A program made the position numbers and the translations under genes. A stretch of 64,000 nucleotides of DNA from contig JADRCO010000012.1 in NCBI GenBank assembly GCA_021464525.1, positions 1-64,000 on the forward strand, given 5' to 3'. This DNA is from Rhizophagus sp. LPA8_4_AMF (taxonomy: Eukaryota > Glomeromycota > Glomeromycetes > Glomerales > Glomeraceae). How positions within the stretch are numbered: position 1 is the stretch's first letter; every line of letters begins with the position of its first letter. Below the pieces are notes generated by a model that saw only the letters and a list, made by a program, of their open reading frames with translations, was not told where the DNA came from and did not search any database. Shown here in pieces: positions 50,986 to 61,990 of this stretch.

Positions 50986-53160
50986 GATATATATGTTTTT
51001 TTATTTTATTCATCATGAATATATATATCTTGTATATTCGATTATTCCTTTGATAATTCAATGATACAAAATAAAAGAAATTTGACTAATTTTTTCCCCC
51101 CTTTGTTTACAAACAGGCCCTATTAAAACGGTTAGTCGAATATAGTTTACGTGTAACATTCAAAAGAAATTGTTGTATTTTATTTTCTTTCTTATACGTA
51201 TAATTTTTTTATCCAAAATAGATGATTATCAGAATTTATTGCATTATAATGTTAATTTCCAACCTGTAAATGATAATGAATTGAAAGAAATCATTATAAT
51301 CGATAGTGATCCGATTATGAATTACAGTATCATTCGTCAAAAATAAAAAAAAATAAAGATTACCTAATTTGGATCAATTAATATATAATCTTAAAAAATG
51401 TAAGAATAAGATTTTTTGCATATGATGTTGAGCCTAGTGATGGTTAGAAAGTGGTTCAATTCACCGAATTTGATGCATTGGCTAATAATATCCTTGTATG
51501 ATATGAGTTTGATTTGTACTGGCGATTTGGGTTAAAACTGAGTACAATAAATAATGTCTTTAAGCTGGTACTGTATGTTAATTTAAACATTTGAATTAAT
51601 TAAAATTTAAAAAGTTCTTTTTCCAATTATTAATTTAATGCTATTCATGTCCTCACTATGATTACTTAATAATCAAGATAATGCATACCAGATATCGATT
51701 GAAATAAAGTTGGCGATCAATGCGCCTTATAAAAACAATTAGTTTCCAAAACTTTATCATTTCAGTATCTTATTACACAACTCTATCAAAACCTTTAAAA
51801 AACAAAGAATGCAATAACATTAAAAATAATTATTCTTTTATAAATAAAATATTATTATATTATGAAAGTTAAAAGATAATAAGATGATATTTTTTTTTAG
51901 ATCACATTTTTATAAACCGGCATTTACTATTATTACTTTCCTGTGTAATCAAGTTAGAAACTTTAAAAAAAGATATCTCATCATTTACATGCATTTACAT
52001 GCATTTATATAAATACTTTTGTATAATAATTTTAATTGCCATTGATTTATTGAATAATCCAATTGGCCAAAAAAAAAAAAAAAATAAAATAATCAAATGG
52101 TGATTATCAATCATATTAACCATCTTTAGATTTGAACTTGATTGGCTAAAATTTCATATTCGATAGAAAGTAACCAAAAATATCGATCAAATGAATTCCC
52201 ACTTTTTACATCTTCAATAAAGATTTAGATTGTATGGTTAAAGCCAAGTTACTTTAAAAAAGAATCAATTTTGATAATAAAAAAATTACGTAATGTTTAA
52301 AAATATCAAACAAATGTTGAAACGAGTTTTAAAAAAAAATTGATTAAAATAAAACCCTTGTTTTAAAAAAAAAAAAAAAATCATTGATGTGTCATCTCTT
52401 CTTTGGGAGGAGGGATCATGAGAAAATGACTAACTCTATTACAATATTTATTGTACGCCAATTTTTTATTTTATAATTTATAATTTTGAATCACCTTTTT
52501 TTTAAATCATTACCAAAAAATATAAAAATTAGTAATTTATTTAAAAAATATTTGAAATTATACCGATACATTAAACCGAAAAGACTAATAAGAATTAGAA
52601 GGTGAGTAAGAAGAAAAAAAAAAAATTCGAATTAAAAAAAGGAAGGTCAAATTATTTAAAACTGTGTAACAAATCAAATAAAAATAAATAAAGGTTTTTT
52701 TTAATACGGTATTAAGAATAATTAAGACTAACCATAATTTTTTTCAAAATTAATAATTTTAAGAGAGATGTGTTTCAGACTTTCAACGATTTCTTTTTTT
52801 TTTTTGAAACTCATTTTTTAAATTAACACGGTACACGGTTTGATGATTTGATGTTCTTAAATTGATGAAAACACGAAAAAATTCAACTGATTTTTATTTT
52901 ATTTTTAATGTAATTAAAAAAAAGATTATATAATACACTTTATGTAATTAAATATACAAAATTAATTAATTAATATAAGTTATAAAAAAAAGTAAGGGAT
53001 ATCGATATCCTTATCTATGGTATTTATCGGGCTAGGTGTGACATATAAGGGTGACAAATATCAAATATCACAAATATCAAATATATCAAATATCCACGAG
53101 TTACAATATTTCTATATAAAAATTATATTAATAAAGATGCACTATTTTGACATCCGCAGA
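50986..53160. other. 2.2-kb intergenic region
   Basis: Convergent spacer between the orphan membrane gene and the LRR gene. One coding-like stretch, about 51220-51345 plus (DDYQNLLHYNVNFQPVNDNE... ending TAA), follows an AG and may be a stray terminal exon, but no donor exon could be joined. Simple repeats: two CATTTACATG units at about 51985-52010 and CAAATAT repeats at about 53050-53095. No other feature. Confidence 0.4.
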
Positions 53161-56100
53161 TTACTCGTTCCAAGTACCATTAGTAGATTCAAAATTATTA
53201 AATTGTCTAATTGTCACCATAATTTCATCTAAGACTCGACGAAGATTAGTTTTTCGTTTTTCTTTTTCTAATGCCATCCTTTTAATTGTAGGAGGATTGA
53301 ATGATGCCTCACGCTTGGCTTCATAAGCTTCTAAATCTTGTATTGGATACGTGAAATATTTTATTGTTATATTTAGACCAGATGTAAAAACGTAATTAAT
53401 TGCACTATATCCATCAATTCCAATCTCATTTTCATCAATATCTAAAGTTCTTAATTTACGGTTCGATTTTAAAGCATCACTTAATATTTTAGCTCCTTGA
53501 TCACCTATTGAATTTCCTTTGATATATAATTTTTCCAATGTATTATTATCTTTTAATCCAGATAAATGAATACCAAGAGAAGGACCAAATCTTCTTTCAG
53601 AATCTCCATTTAAATACAATTCTCTTATTGATTGATTTTTTCTTAAAATTTTTCCAATAACTTCGCATGCTTTATTTATTGTCTTTGTAACTCTTGAAGC
53701 TATAGGAGCATTAAAATGTGGGTAAGATAAATCCAAATATTTTATAACTGAATTTTCACAAAAAGTTTGTAAAAAATCATTAATCATTTCAAGATTTGAA
53801 CCGAACATCGTATATCTTAATGAAAGCCAAGGTGGAGTCCAATTATTACTAATAGTATTACAAAGTTCTTTAAAACCTTGTAAAGTTCTAGTTATATGAT
53901 TTCCTCCTGCCCAAACTCTTATTTTTTTATTATTTGGTGATGTTGCAACATAAGATAATATTATGGCAATCATTTCACCACTAAGATTACAATCTTCTAT
54001 ATTAAAAAATCTTAATTTGGCAAATGCTGGTGATTGAATATATGTGTATAAAGCATTTATATGATTAGAATCATTAAGTGAAACTCCACCTAAATTTAAT
54101 GTTGTAAGTTGAGTATTACCTAAAGTTTCTATTGATATAACAGGAGTTATCATATGAATGAAAAATTTTGAACAATTCCGTAAATTTAATGATCTAAGTG
54201 ATAAAGTTTTTGATAAAAATTCCGTCAAAATATTTGATTCTAAATCGCACATATTATTTGATAAATTTAAAACTTCCAATTGACTTGGATCATTTGTATC
54301 TAAAGCGTGTAAGATATATTCAATCGAATCATGAGTTAATTTACAATTTGAAATATCCAATTCCTTAATAGCAGATTTATGACCTGTTAATCCACTTGCT
54401 AAAGCTTGAGCACCTTCCCTTGTAATAGAATTATCACCTAATAATAAACGTTCCAAACATGATTGACCTGTCATAAAAGCTTGACCAATTATTGAAACTG
54501 TTTCACTAGTAATTCCACATGAGGTTAAATCTAATTTTACTAATCTAGGATTTGATAATAAAATATCATATAATACGGAACCAAGCATATTTCTTCCTTT
54601 ATGACGTTTAGGACCAGGTTGAATTTGAAGTTCAAAAAGGTTTATATCACGAAGAATTATTTCATGTAAAAGAGGATGATATCTAAGAGAATTAAAAATT
54701 GTTACTAATTCCTGATTTGAATAATAAGAATCAACTTGTCCTGATTTTGAATTCTTTGGGGAAAGTAAGATAAATCTAAAAGGTAAATTATTTACTTCTA
54801 ATCCTAACATGACACCTTCAGATCCAAGTACATATTCAACATTAAAATTAATTCTTGATATATTAACTCTATTAGCATGACATTGAGCTTCAATCATTCT
54901 ATTAAATCCCACTAAAATTTCTGAAGTTTTATTACATTCACGTTCAGGAGCTATAATCATTGATTGCATATTTTTTGGAGTTTTTAATTTATAACCAGGA
55001 TTTGGCCACCAATATGTTATAGAATCTATAGCCATACGAATTTCGGATATGATAATCTCAGTTATGATGGAAGAAATTATTATACTTCTTTTCATGGAAT
55101 TCATTCTATTTTTAAATGTTAATTGAAAAGTATCAATAGCTTTATTAGTAAAAATGTTTTTTAGACATAATAAAGGATATTGATATTTATGAAATTCAAT
55201 TTCTTTTGAAAGAAAAGAAGGTTGTTTCTTATTATTATCATTATCATCATTTGATAATGAAGATAAATCGTTTCCAATTAAATCGAATGGAATGAAATAA
55301 ACATTATTTTTTCCTAAAATGAAAATTACCGGAATATTTGTATCTTTAATATTGTCATTTTCAATTAATGATTTTAATAAAACACGAAAACTAACAAAAT
55401 TATTTTCATCATCATCAGCCAAATCATCCAATGATTTTAATTTTTTCATGAGCCATTCACGTTGATTTAAAGTTAAATAAGTACCAACAGAATTTGCATT
55501 ACGTATAGTTGAACTTAAAGTTATAAGCCATTGATGATGTAATTCAGTATCATTCGAAATAATTGTAACATGATCATGATTTTTAGGACCCAATATATAA
55601 TCAATCCTAATATGACGTTCAGGAGATGAAATTTCACGTACAGAATAAACTGTAGATAATGAAAGAACAATATTTTCTGATGACAAATTTTTTGTTGATA
55701 TAACGATCGAATTATAATCGATGTTGTCACGTGCCAAGAGAGGAGAAGAATTTAAAAAGATTTTTGAAGCCTTTTCAATATTTTTAAAATTATAAAGCCA
55801 CTTTTTTGTGAGAATAAGAAAATTATTTGAAGATTTTTTAAAAGTAGAAGAATCTAATTTTTGTACTTTAGACATGAATATTATTGATTCATTAATATCA
55901 GGAGCGGGAATTTTTAATTCACTTAACATACGAACGTGTTTTGGACTACGAGAACGATTAAATTTTCCTTTTAAATTAAAAGTTATAAATTTACTCAAAG
56001 AAGGAGAAGATTTATGAGAAGTTATAGAATTTTTAGAAGAAGAATTAACCGAAGTTATAGTAGTTGTTACTATTGTAGTCGTCATTATACGTGATTTATA

Positions 56101-56406
56101 ATCATTAACGTCATCATTTTGTGATACTATAGAGAATGAATTGGTTGAATTTGAATCATTACTATCAGATTCATCAAATACAAGTCGATCCTTTCCACGT
56201 TTTTCTATCGGAGGAATTTCCGACAAAAGGATTTCTGACCTTAATCTATTATTATTATCAACCCCATTCCCAACGCTATTATTAATAGATTTAATAGAAT
56301 CCACTTCTATCAAATCTACATTGATATTATCATTATTTTGATAAATGCTTCCAACTCCAGCATATTTAGAATAATCTTCTAAACGTAATTGTGATGAATA
56401 TGCCAT
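53161..56406 (-). CDS. CARMIL-like protein: PH-type domain plus leucine-rich repeats
   Basis: Intronless, 1081 residues, unusual among the intron-rich neighbours. N-terminal ~190 residues are low-complexity (Ser/Asn/Thr-rich) and disordered. About 190-310 looks like a PH domain (FLILTKKWLYNFKN ... HHQWLITLSSTIRNAN, with the final Trp helix). From about 580 to 1040 run many ribonuclease-inhibitor-like LRRs, e.g. LVKLDLTSCGITSETVSIIG, AIKELDISNCKLTHDSIEYI, LRSLNLRNCSKF, LEKLYIKGNSIGDQGAKILS and LRTLDIDENEIGIDGYSAIN. PH followed by RI-type LRRs is the CARMIL order (actin capping protein/Arp2/3/myosin-I linker, family knowledge), but I see no capping-protein-interaction motif at the C-terminus, so function is tentative. 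Start at 56406 follows a TA-rich leader. Confidence 0.8.
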   Translation of the reverse strand: MAYSSQLRLEDYSKYAGVGSIYQNNDNINVDLIEVDSIKSINNSVGNGVDNNNRLRSEILLSEIPPIEKRGKDRLVFDESDSNDSNSTNSFSIVSQNDDVNDYKSRIMTTTIVTTTITSVNSSSKNSITSHKSSPSLSKFITFNLKGKFNRSRSPKHVRMLSELKIPAPDINESIIFMSKVQKLDSSTFKKSSNNFLILTKKWLYNFKNIEKASKIFLNSSPLLARDNIDYNSIVISTKNLSSENIVLSLSTVYSVREISSPERHIRIDYILGPKNHDHVTIISNDTELHHQWLITLSSTIRNANSVGTYLTLNQREWLMKKLKSLDDLADDDENNFVSFRVLLKSLIENDNIKDTNIPVIFILGKNNVYFIPFDLIGNDLSSLSNDDNDNNKKQPSFLSKEIEFHKYQYPLLCLKNIFTNKAIDTFQLTFKNRMNSMKRSIIISSIITEIIISEIRMAIDSITYWWPNPGYKLKTPKNMQSMIIAPERECNKTSEILVGFNRMIEAQCHANRVNISRINFNVEYVLGSEGVMLGLEVNNLPFRFILLSPKNSKSGQVDSYYSNQELVTIFNSLRYHPLLHEIILRDINLFELQIQPGPKRHKGRNMLGSVLYDILLSNPRLVKLDLTSCGITSETVSIIGQAFMTGQSCLERLLLGDNSITREGAQALASGLTGHKSAIKELDISNCKLTHDSIEYILHALDTNDPSQLEVLNLSNNMCDLESNILTEFLSKTLSLRSLNLRNCSKFFIHMITPVISIETLGNTQLTTLNLGGVSLNDSNHINALYTYIQSPAFAKLRFFNIEDCNLSGEMIAIILSYVATSPNNKKIRVWAGGNHITRTLQGFKELCNTISNNWTPPWLSLRYTMFGSNLEMINDFLQTFCENSVIKYLDLSYPHFNAPIASRVTKTINKACEVIGKILRKNQSIRELYLNGDSERRFGPSLGIHLSGLKDNNTLEKLYIKGNSIGDQGAKILSDALKSNRKLRTLDIDENEIGIDGYSAINYVFTSGLNITIKYFTYPIQDLEAYEAKREASFNPPTIKRMALEKEKRKTNLRRVLDEIMVTIRQFNNFESTNGTWNE

Positions 56407-56454
56407 TTTTTTGTGCGTGTATATTTATTTATTTTTTTTTTTTGAGAAATATTT

Positions 56455-56535
56455 ACAAGGTATATATATATATACTTTATATATATATACTCTATATATA
56501 TATATATATGTATGTGTGTATGTAAATGTATATGT
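56455..56535. repeat. (TA)n-rich microsatellite upstream of the LRR gene
   Basis: Alternating TATATATA blocks with CTT and CTC interruptions, followed by TGTATGTGTGTATG. It lies within the presumed 5' leader/promoter of the LRR gene, some 50-130 bp before its start. Confidence 0.8.
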
Positions 56536-57140
56536 ACTTGTTATTTTATTTTTTAAAGAAAAATAAAATTTTTTTTTTAAATTTTTTTTTTTTTTTTCCG
56601 ACCGATAAAAAATAACTTTTATAAGATTTTTTTTTACGCCTTGAGGCTTTAAAAAAAAAGGGAATAATTGAAAATGATGAATTATTGAAATAGTTATTGA
56701 TTTCTTAATTTGTTTATCCCGAAACAAATAATAATGGGGCGTGTGAATATGTGTGTGGGTATATTGGGTATATGTTGGTATGTGTTGAGATGAAATATTT
56801 TTTTCGATAAATATTAACAAATTATTAATTTTTTTTTTTTTTGTTTAATCTTTTTTTCAAGACCAGCGCAAAGTTATATATATATAAGCAATAAAAAAAA
56901 AAAAATTTTAGAATAAAAATACAAAGAAATAATAGAAATAAGGAGTTCAATGTAAATAGTTTTACTTTTATTAACAATTTATTCAATTTATTGTTATACT
57001 ATATATAAAAATTTGTGCGTTTGACAGATCAACAATATACAGTAAATATCATTGTTTTAAAAGTACTTTTTAACACAAATTTCAGGTGGAATTCTTAATA
57101 GATGCATAATTGATAAACATTAATTTATTTTTATAGAGCT

Positions 57141-57176
<36 letters not shown>

Positions 57177-58880
57177 TTAAAAAAAAGAAGAAAAAAAGGA
57201 AAAAGGGAAATATTAAATAAAGAATCTTTATTTTTCGTAGATTGAAAATTAATCAAAATCATCCTAAACTGAATTTCCTTTAATAGATTAATGAACTTCT
57301 TAGAGAATAAAATATATATATATATAATTGTTACATGTGATTGAAAGAAACAGAAAGAAAAAATTTTTCATCGTTTAGTATACTCAGTTATGTTTGTTGT
57401 TATTAATGAGATTACCACATGCAGTGTAAAATTAACCTGTTGATCGGATGAACAAAATATTGAAAATTATGATGATGATAATGTAGCAAAATTTGCTAAT
57501 TTGAGTTCATTCTTAAATTATCATTCCTGAAGGAATTTCCAAATTATTATAAATATAAAAGATTTTTTAATGTAAATTCCCGATATCCTAATCATCGCGT
57601 GGTTGTATTACGATAATATGATAATTATTGAAATATAATTTGAAATAATTTTAATTCCCGCAATTTTATAAAACATTGGTTAATTATCCCGAATTACTGA
57701 TGATCTTACCTTTTCATTTCTTGATTTACACCGAAACGAAAATTATAATTTACTAAATTTGCTAAAAGAATTTTTCGTAACCTTCCGTCCGGCACGTGAT
57801 GATTTACCCTTAAACCGAATTTCGGACTTGAGGAATTAATAGCGGTTTCCGTTTCCTAGTTTGTAATCATTCTTCAACTACTGTAGTGTATATACTGTAT
57901 ATCATCATATATCATCATATATCATCATCATCCTTTTATTACTTTTCTCCTTTCCATTTACCGTTTTTTGTGTTACATTACAATTTTTTACTACCGATAT
58001 TCTGATTTTTTTTTTTTTTTTTCTGCTCATCCCTGTATTCTTCTGCTGATTTCATGTGTAACTAATCTACGTGTAGGTTTAAGAAGTCTTCTTAAAAATT
58101 ACTTTGACAATGAATAAACTTTTTATTAAAGTAATAAGTTAATTACAGTAGTATATTCAAAACTGAAAGAGGATGGTTAGATTTTATATTACCGTTGGCC
58201 ACAGCATAAAGTACTCGGGGGGGGGCCGAAAAACCGGGTACTAGTTTTAGGATGATATACTTTATACTATGTAGGGAGAATTGTACAGTATATATGAATC
58301 TTATGTAATATAATCCGGAAATCAAATAGAAAATGATGCAATTGCGTCGAGAATCCATTACATAATTTTCATCCCGCTAATATATATTATCTACGATTCT
58401 TTTTGGAGCAAATAAGGCAGTTCATAAATGGACAATGTGCATGCGCCGGTCTCCTTAACCTGGAGTCCTGGACCTAATCCTGGACTAGTCAAATTTGATT
58501 GGTCAACATAATAATAGATATTTTCCTCGGTACTATTTATAATTTTAAAAAATTCATTATTATTCATATTATAACTCATTTATTTATCTAGAATTTTGAA
58601 ATTTTGGAATAATAATACTTCGTTGTATTTTTGACTTTATAATTATAATACTTTATGTACTTTTGATTTTATGTTAATACCAATAAAAATATATTTTTTA
58701 TTTTAATAACAAAACTGTAAAATCTAACAGGTTTAAAAAAATATTGTTTCCTTTTAAAAATTATAATTACATTTTTAAAATTAAATGTTTGAAATTATAA
58801 TTGTAAAAATTTCGCAAAATGTTGTCTAAGACAATGTTGCATAAAACCAATTAAATTCATATAAGGATGCTCGTGGGGGT
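56536..58880. other. Gene-free AT-rich region
   Basis: Long homopolymer T tracts (56572-56597, 57148-57171, 58008-58021), an ATCATC-type microsatellite at about 57900-57930, and a G9 run at about 58217-58225 that stands out in this composition. A minus-strand frame 58391-58579 (..SNLTSPGLGPGLQVKETGA..) comes from a CCTGGAGTCCTGGACCTAATCCTGG repeat and looks like repeat DNA rather than a gene. Confidence 0.4.
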
Positions 58881-58885
58881 TACGG

Positions 58886-58991
58886 CATTTCGCCGAAATC
58901 CATTTCACCGAGGAAGTTTCACCGAAGAATAGGGCCAACATTATGCAACATTATGAATAACTCAGACCAAAGATTATTTTTCGGCGAAATG
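58886..58991. repeat. Short foldback element with CATTTCGCCGAAA termini
   Basis: Begins CATTTCGCCGAAA (58886-58898) and ends with its exact reverse complement TTTCGGCGAAATG (58979-58991), 106 bp overall. The interior repeats the theme (ATTTCACCGAGG, TTTCACCGAAGA). Non-coding; probably a tiny MITE or decayed tandem array of this motif. Confidence 0.6.
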
Positions 58992-59405
58992 TTCCGATAC
59001 CCAAATGAATAATATATTTAGTGTTTTATGTACAAATTCCAATTTTTTTTCTGAGTATCATGACAAATACTAATCCGTAAAGTCAGTTAACTAAAATTTA
59101 TTACAGTATATGTATTTTTAATAAAAATACCTAAGAGAATGGTCTCGATTGGCAATGAAAATCGTACAAAAATGATAATAATGATTAATAGGTAACAGTA
59201 AAGAATGATCAATTGGCTTATTTTATGAATTTTTCTTTATTAAAGAAATCAAAGTTTTTAAATGTATATTCCCGATCGGTAAAATTTATCATATCCAATA
59301 TATTCATTGTGGTTATTGTGGTTATACTTTAATCACGTAATTAGCTTTTTTATTGTTGAAAATTATTTATATAATTCTTTATATCCGGTATCCCATAAGA
59401 TCATG

Positions 59406-59514
59406 ATGCCTATTATTTTGCTCATATTTGCCATGTTACGTCATTTATTGCCAGAAATAAATGATGTCATGCCGAATATGAGCAAATTGATTAATTAATA
59501 TAACCGTTATTAGG
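59406..59514. repeat. Imperfect hairpin (MITE-like), ~109 bp
   Basis: TTTGCTCATATTTGCCATGTTACGTCATTTATT pairs with a right half whose reverse complement reads TTTGCTCATATTCGGCATGACATCATTTATT (each quoted part shortened in reading: arms of about 31 bp, several mismatches). Outer GCCTA...TAGGC sequences are also complementary. No coding content. Confidence 0.5.
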
Positions 59515-59639
59515 CACTTCGTTATTCAATATTACGGTGGATATTAAATGATTGTTGTCATGTGCTACTGCGAGCACAATGACAGCCAATAATCATAATA
59601 TAATTTAATTCATCATTTTATGATTTAACAGTGGAATTA

Positions 59640-59760
59640 TTTTTTTTTTTGATGAAGCATGATTCGAACTTTATTGAAAAGAACTAGTATAAACTATACT
59701 AATAACAATTCATAGTTGAACCTACCCATGCAACTAATGCTGGCCTAGAATTACCCACCA
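59640..59760 (-). repeat. Candidate tRNA-derived SINE or tRNA pseudogene
   Basis: On the minus strand, TTAGTATAGTTTATACTAG (59702-59684) resembles a pol III A box, and GTTCGAATC (59669-59661) is an exact B-box core, about 15 bp apart, with CTTTTCAA between them like an anticodon loop. An A tract (T11 on the plus strand, 59640-59650) follows. The acceptor stem does not pair, so it is not a working tRNA. Spacing is short for a full tRNA. Confidence 0.3.
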
Positions 59761-60780
59761 AAATTTAACAGAATTATAATTCCGTATTAATTGATATACA
59801 GTATAGTAATCAATTTAAAAAATTCAGCATCAAAATCCAACACAATCAAATATTTAACTTTTTAATATACTGTATATAATTGAACACGATGTATTTGTAT
59901 GAATTATTGGTGAAACTGTCAAAATTTTATCAATAAAGCTTTTTTTTTTCTGAGGTAAGTCAATTTGAGATTTTATTAATCCTAATTACAACAATTATAA
60001 GAATAGTAAATAATATATTTGTACGTGCCGATTCTGAAAACAAAAACTTGTAAACATCTCATTACATCAAGATTATCGAACTCACAAAAAAAAGTGATCT
60101 TAATTTACTGATGAATGATGATAATACCATTTTCCTATACAAAAGTTGCATACTTATTTTAAATACAAGAATATAACCTTTATGAAAAATCTCTTTTTAT
60201 TAGAACCATCAATAGAATCAAAGAACTTAAATATCAAAATAATGTTAAATAATACACAAGAAATTTAGATTGAGAATACGTTGAAGGGTCATATTCATTC
60301 CGAATAATTGAGATAGGCCTACAAGCCGTTGTTTGAAGATCATCTTAACAGAGTGGGTAAATTTTTATTTGGACAGTTTGGTATTCAGTGATCTCTAATT
60401 ATTTTTACAAATTTTGTTGCCTTATATCTTCTGCAAGTGTTGTTAAATTTGCGTTCATTAATTTACATTCTAGAATCCTATAAAATATATACGTATGTTA
60501 CGATACTATTAATACATAAATCACATTTACACATGTTTATACACACGGATCTTTGAATTTCTGATGTACTTTTAAAAAATATATTTTTGTTTGTTTATTG
60601 ATTTTATTGCCACGTTATTAAAGTGCACAATCACTCAGACATCTTGACTTGCTTCTATCACTTCTTTTATAAAATTAGGTTTTGAACATATTTTCATCTC
60701 GGCTATTCTTTTCTATCTACAAATAATAAATAAATTAATAAGTATAACATTTATTTTTTAAAAGAAGAAGAAAAAAAAAA
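59761..60780. other. Gene-free AT-rich region
   Basis: About 1 kb with stops in all frames; only A/T tracts. No supported feature. Confidence 0.4.
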
Positions 60781-60789
60781 TATATTTTT

Positions 60790-61990
60790 ACCGGTACTCT
60801 GCTAATATTCGACTTCTTTTTCTTCTGTTCAATGAAACTATCTTATTTTTGAACAAGTGCATGCACTATCAGAGCCCTAGCACTACCAGAAGTCGTGTGA
60901 ATATTTTCATGAGAAATAACCGCACAATTGATGGTTTCTCATCCTTCAGCTTACTTTTATTTGCCTCACCGACTATATATAAGTAGCACATTTTCTATTT
61001 CCAATTGATTCAATTTTGTGCATTTATCAATAATAAATTGTATTCTGAGGTTTCCGCTCTTCTCAATGTCACGCCGGAGTAACTGTTCTTAGTCAATGTC
61101 ATAAAAGTTCTCCTAGTATCTTCAAAGTTATAGATATGCACCTCCTTCCTTAAAGTAGCAAAAGCATCTGGTCCAATAGCTTTTTTGAAAATGGCTAGAC
61201 AAGATAAGTATCTAGACTACTGCATTTATTTGATGAGTGATACGGAGGCAATAAAGATACTTTGATGTCTGTCTAGCAAAGCCATGACACGATTATTTTA
61301 TTCATATTCATTTACAAATTCGTCATTATCATAAACACTGACATTCCTTTTCGAATTCATTAATTTCCAAACAATTTCTTTTGCAGTAGAATAATTATTA
61401 ACAGAACGTTCGACTCTTCTTATTTTTTTCAGCTAAACAGCTAACAACACACAACAAGTAGTGTCTGCAAGGAGATTTTTGATTGGTCCGATAAATTGTT
61501 GCGGTGCAACATGAGATATCATTCATATAATACGAGTCAATGTTTTGTAAATTGTAAAACTTTTCCTTTCCCATCATCGTTTTCATCTATAATAATTTGT
61601 AAACCATCAATAACAAAGGCATCCTTTATTATGCAGAAACATTTCAAATATTCTTCCCTCGGTCTCTCTTCTTCTTATGATATTAATTCGTTTCGTTGAA
61701 AATCTTGGAGTGTAGTGTCCAGTCGTGTCTGTCTAGAATCATTCCTGACGCTCGGTTTCCATATGCAAACAGGAGCCAGTAATTCTTGTAATTATTACAC
61801 TATACTCACTTTCCGGTTGTCTAAATAATAAATATTAAGAATTTTATAAGTTATCATTAATCTTTCGTGATTATGATGCACTTTAGTTCTCTGTCTATAA
61901 AATCCTAATAGCAGCGTAACTTTATCACAATATGCAATACTACACGTCTTACACGTGAGTATCTTTTGGTCGGTCACTTCGCGTTTTATT
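60790..61990 (-). pseudogene. Broken coding remnant, family not recognised
   Basis: The minus strand holds coding-like stretches in consistent order but interrupted frames: TDQKILTCKTCSIAYCDKV near 61970, FVIDGLQIIIDENDDGKGKV near 61610, RRVERSVNNYSTAKEIVWKL near 61410, and AIGPDAFATLRKEVHIYNF near 61160. Codon-like composition and lower A+T than the surroundings suggest a former gene or element. I cannot name the family, and no intact frame longer than about 65 codons remains. Confidence 0.4.

Noticed and set aside
56425-56820. 131-codon minus-strand frame upstream of the LRR gene
   Set aside because: Made of Thr/Tyr/Ile repeats from TA and CA microsatellites and Lys runs; it is leader DNA.
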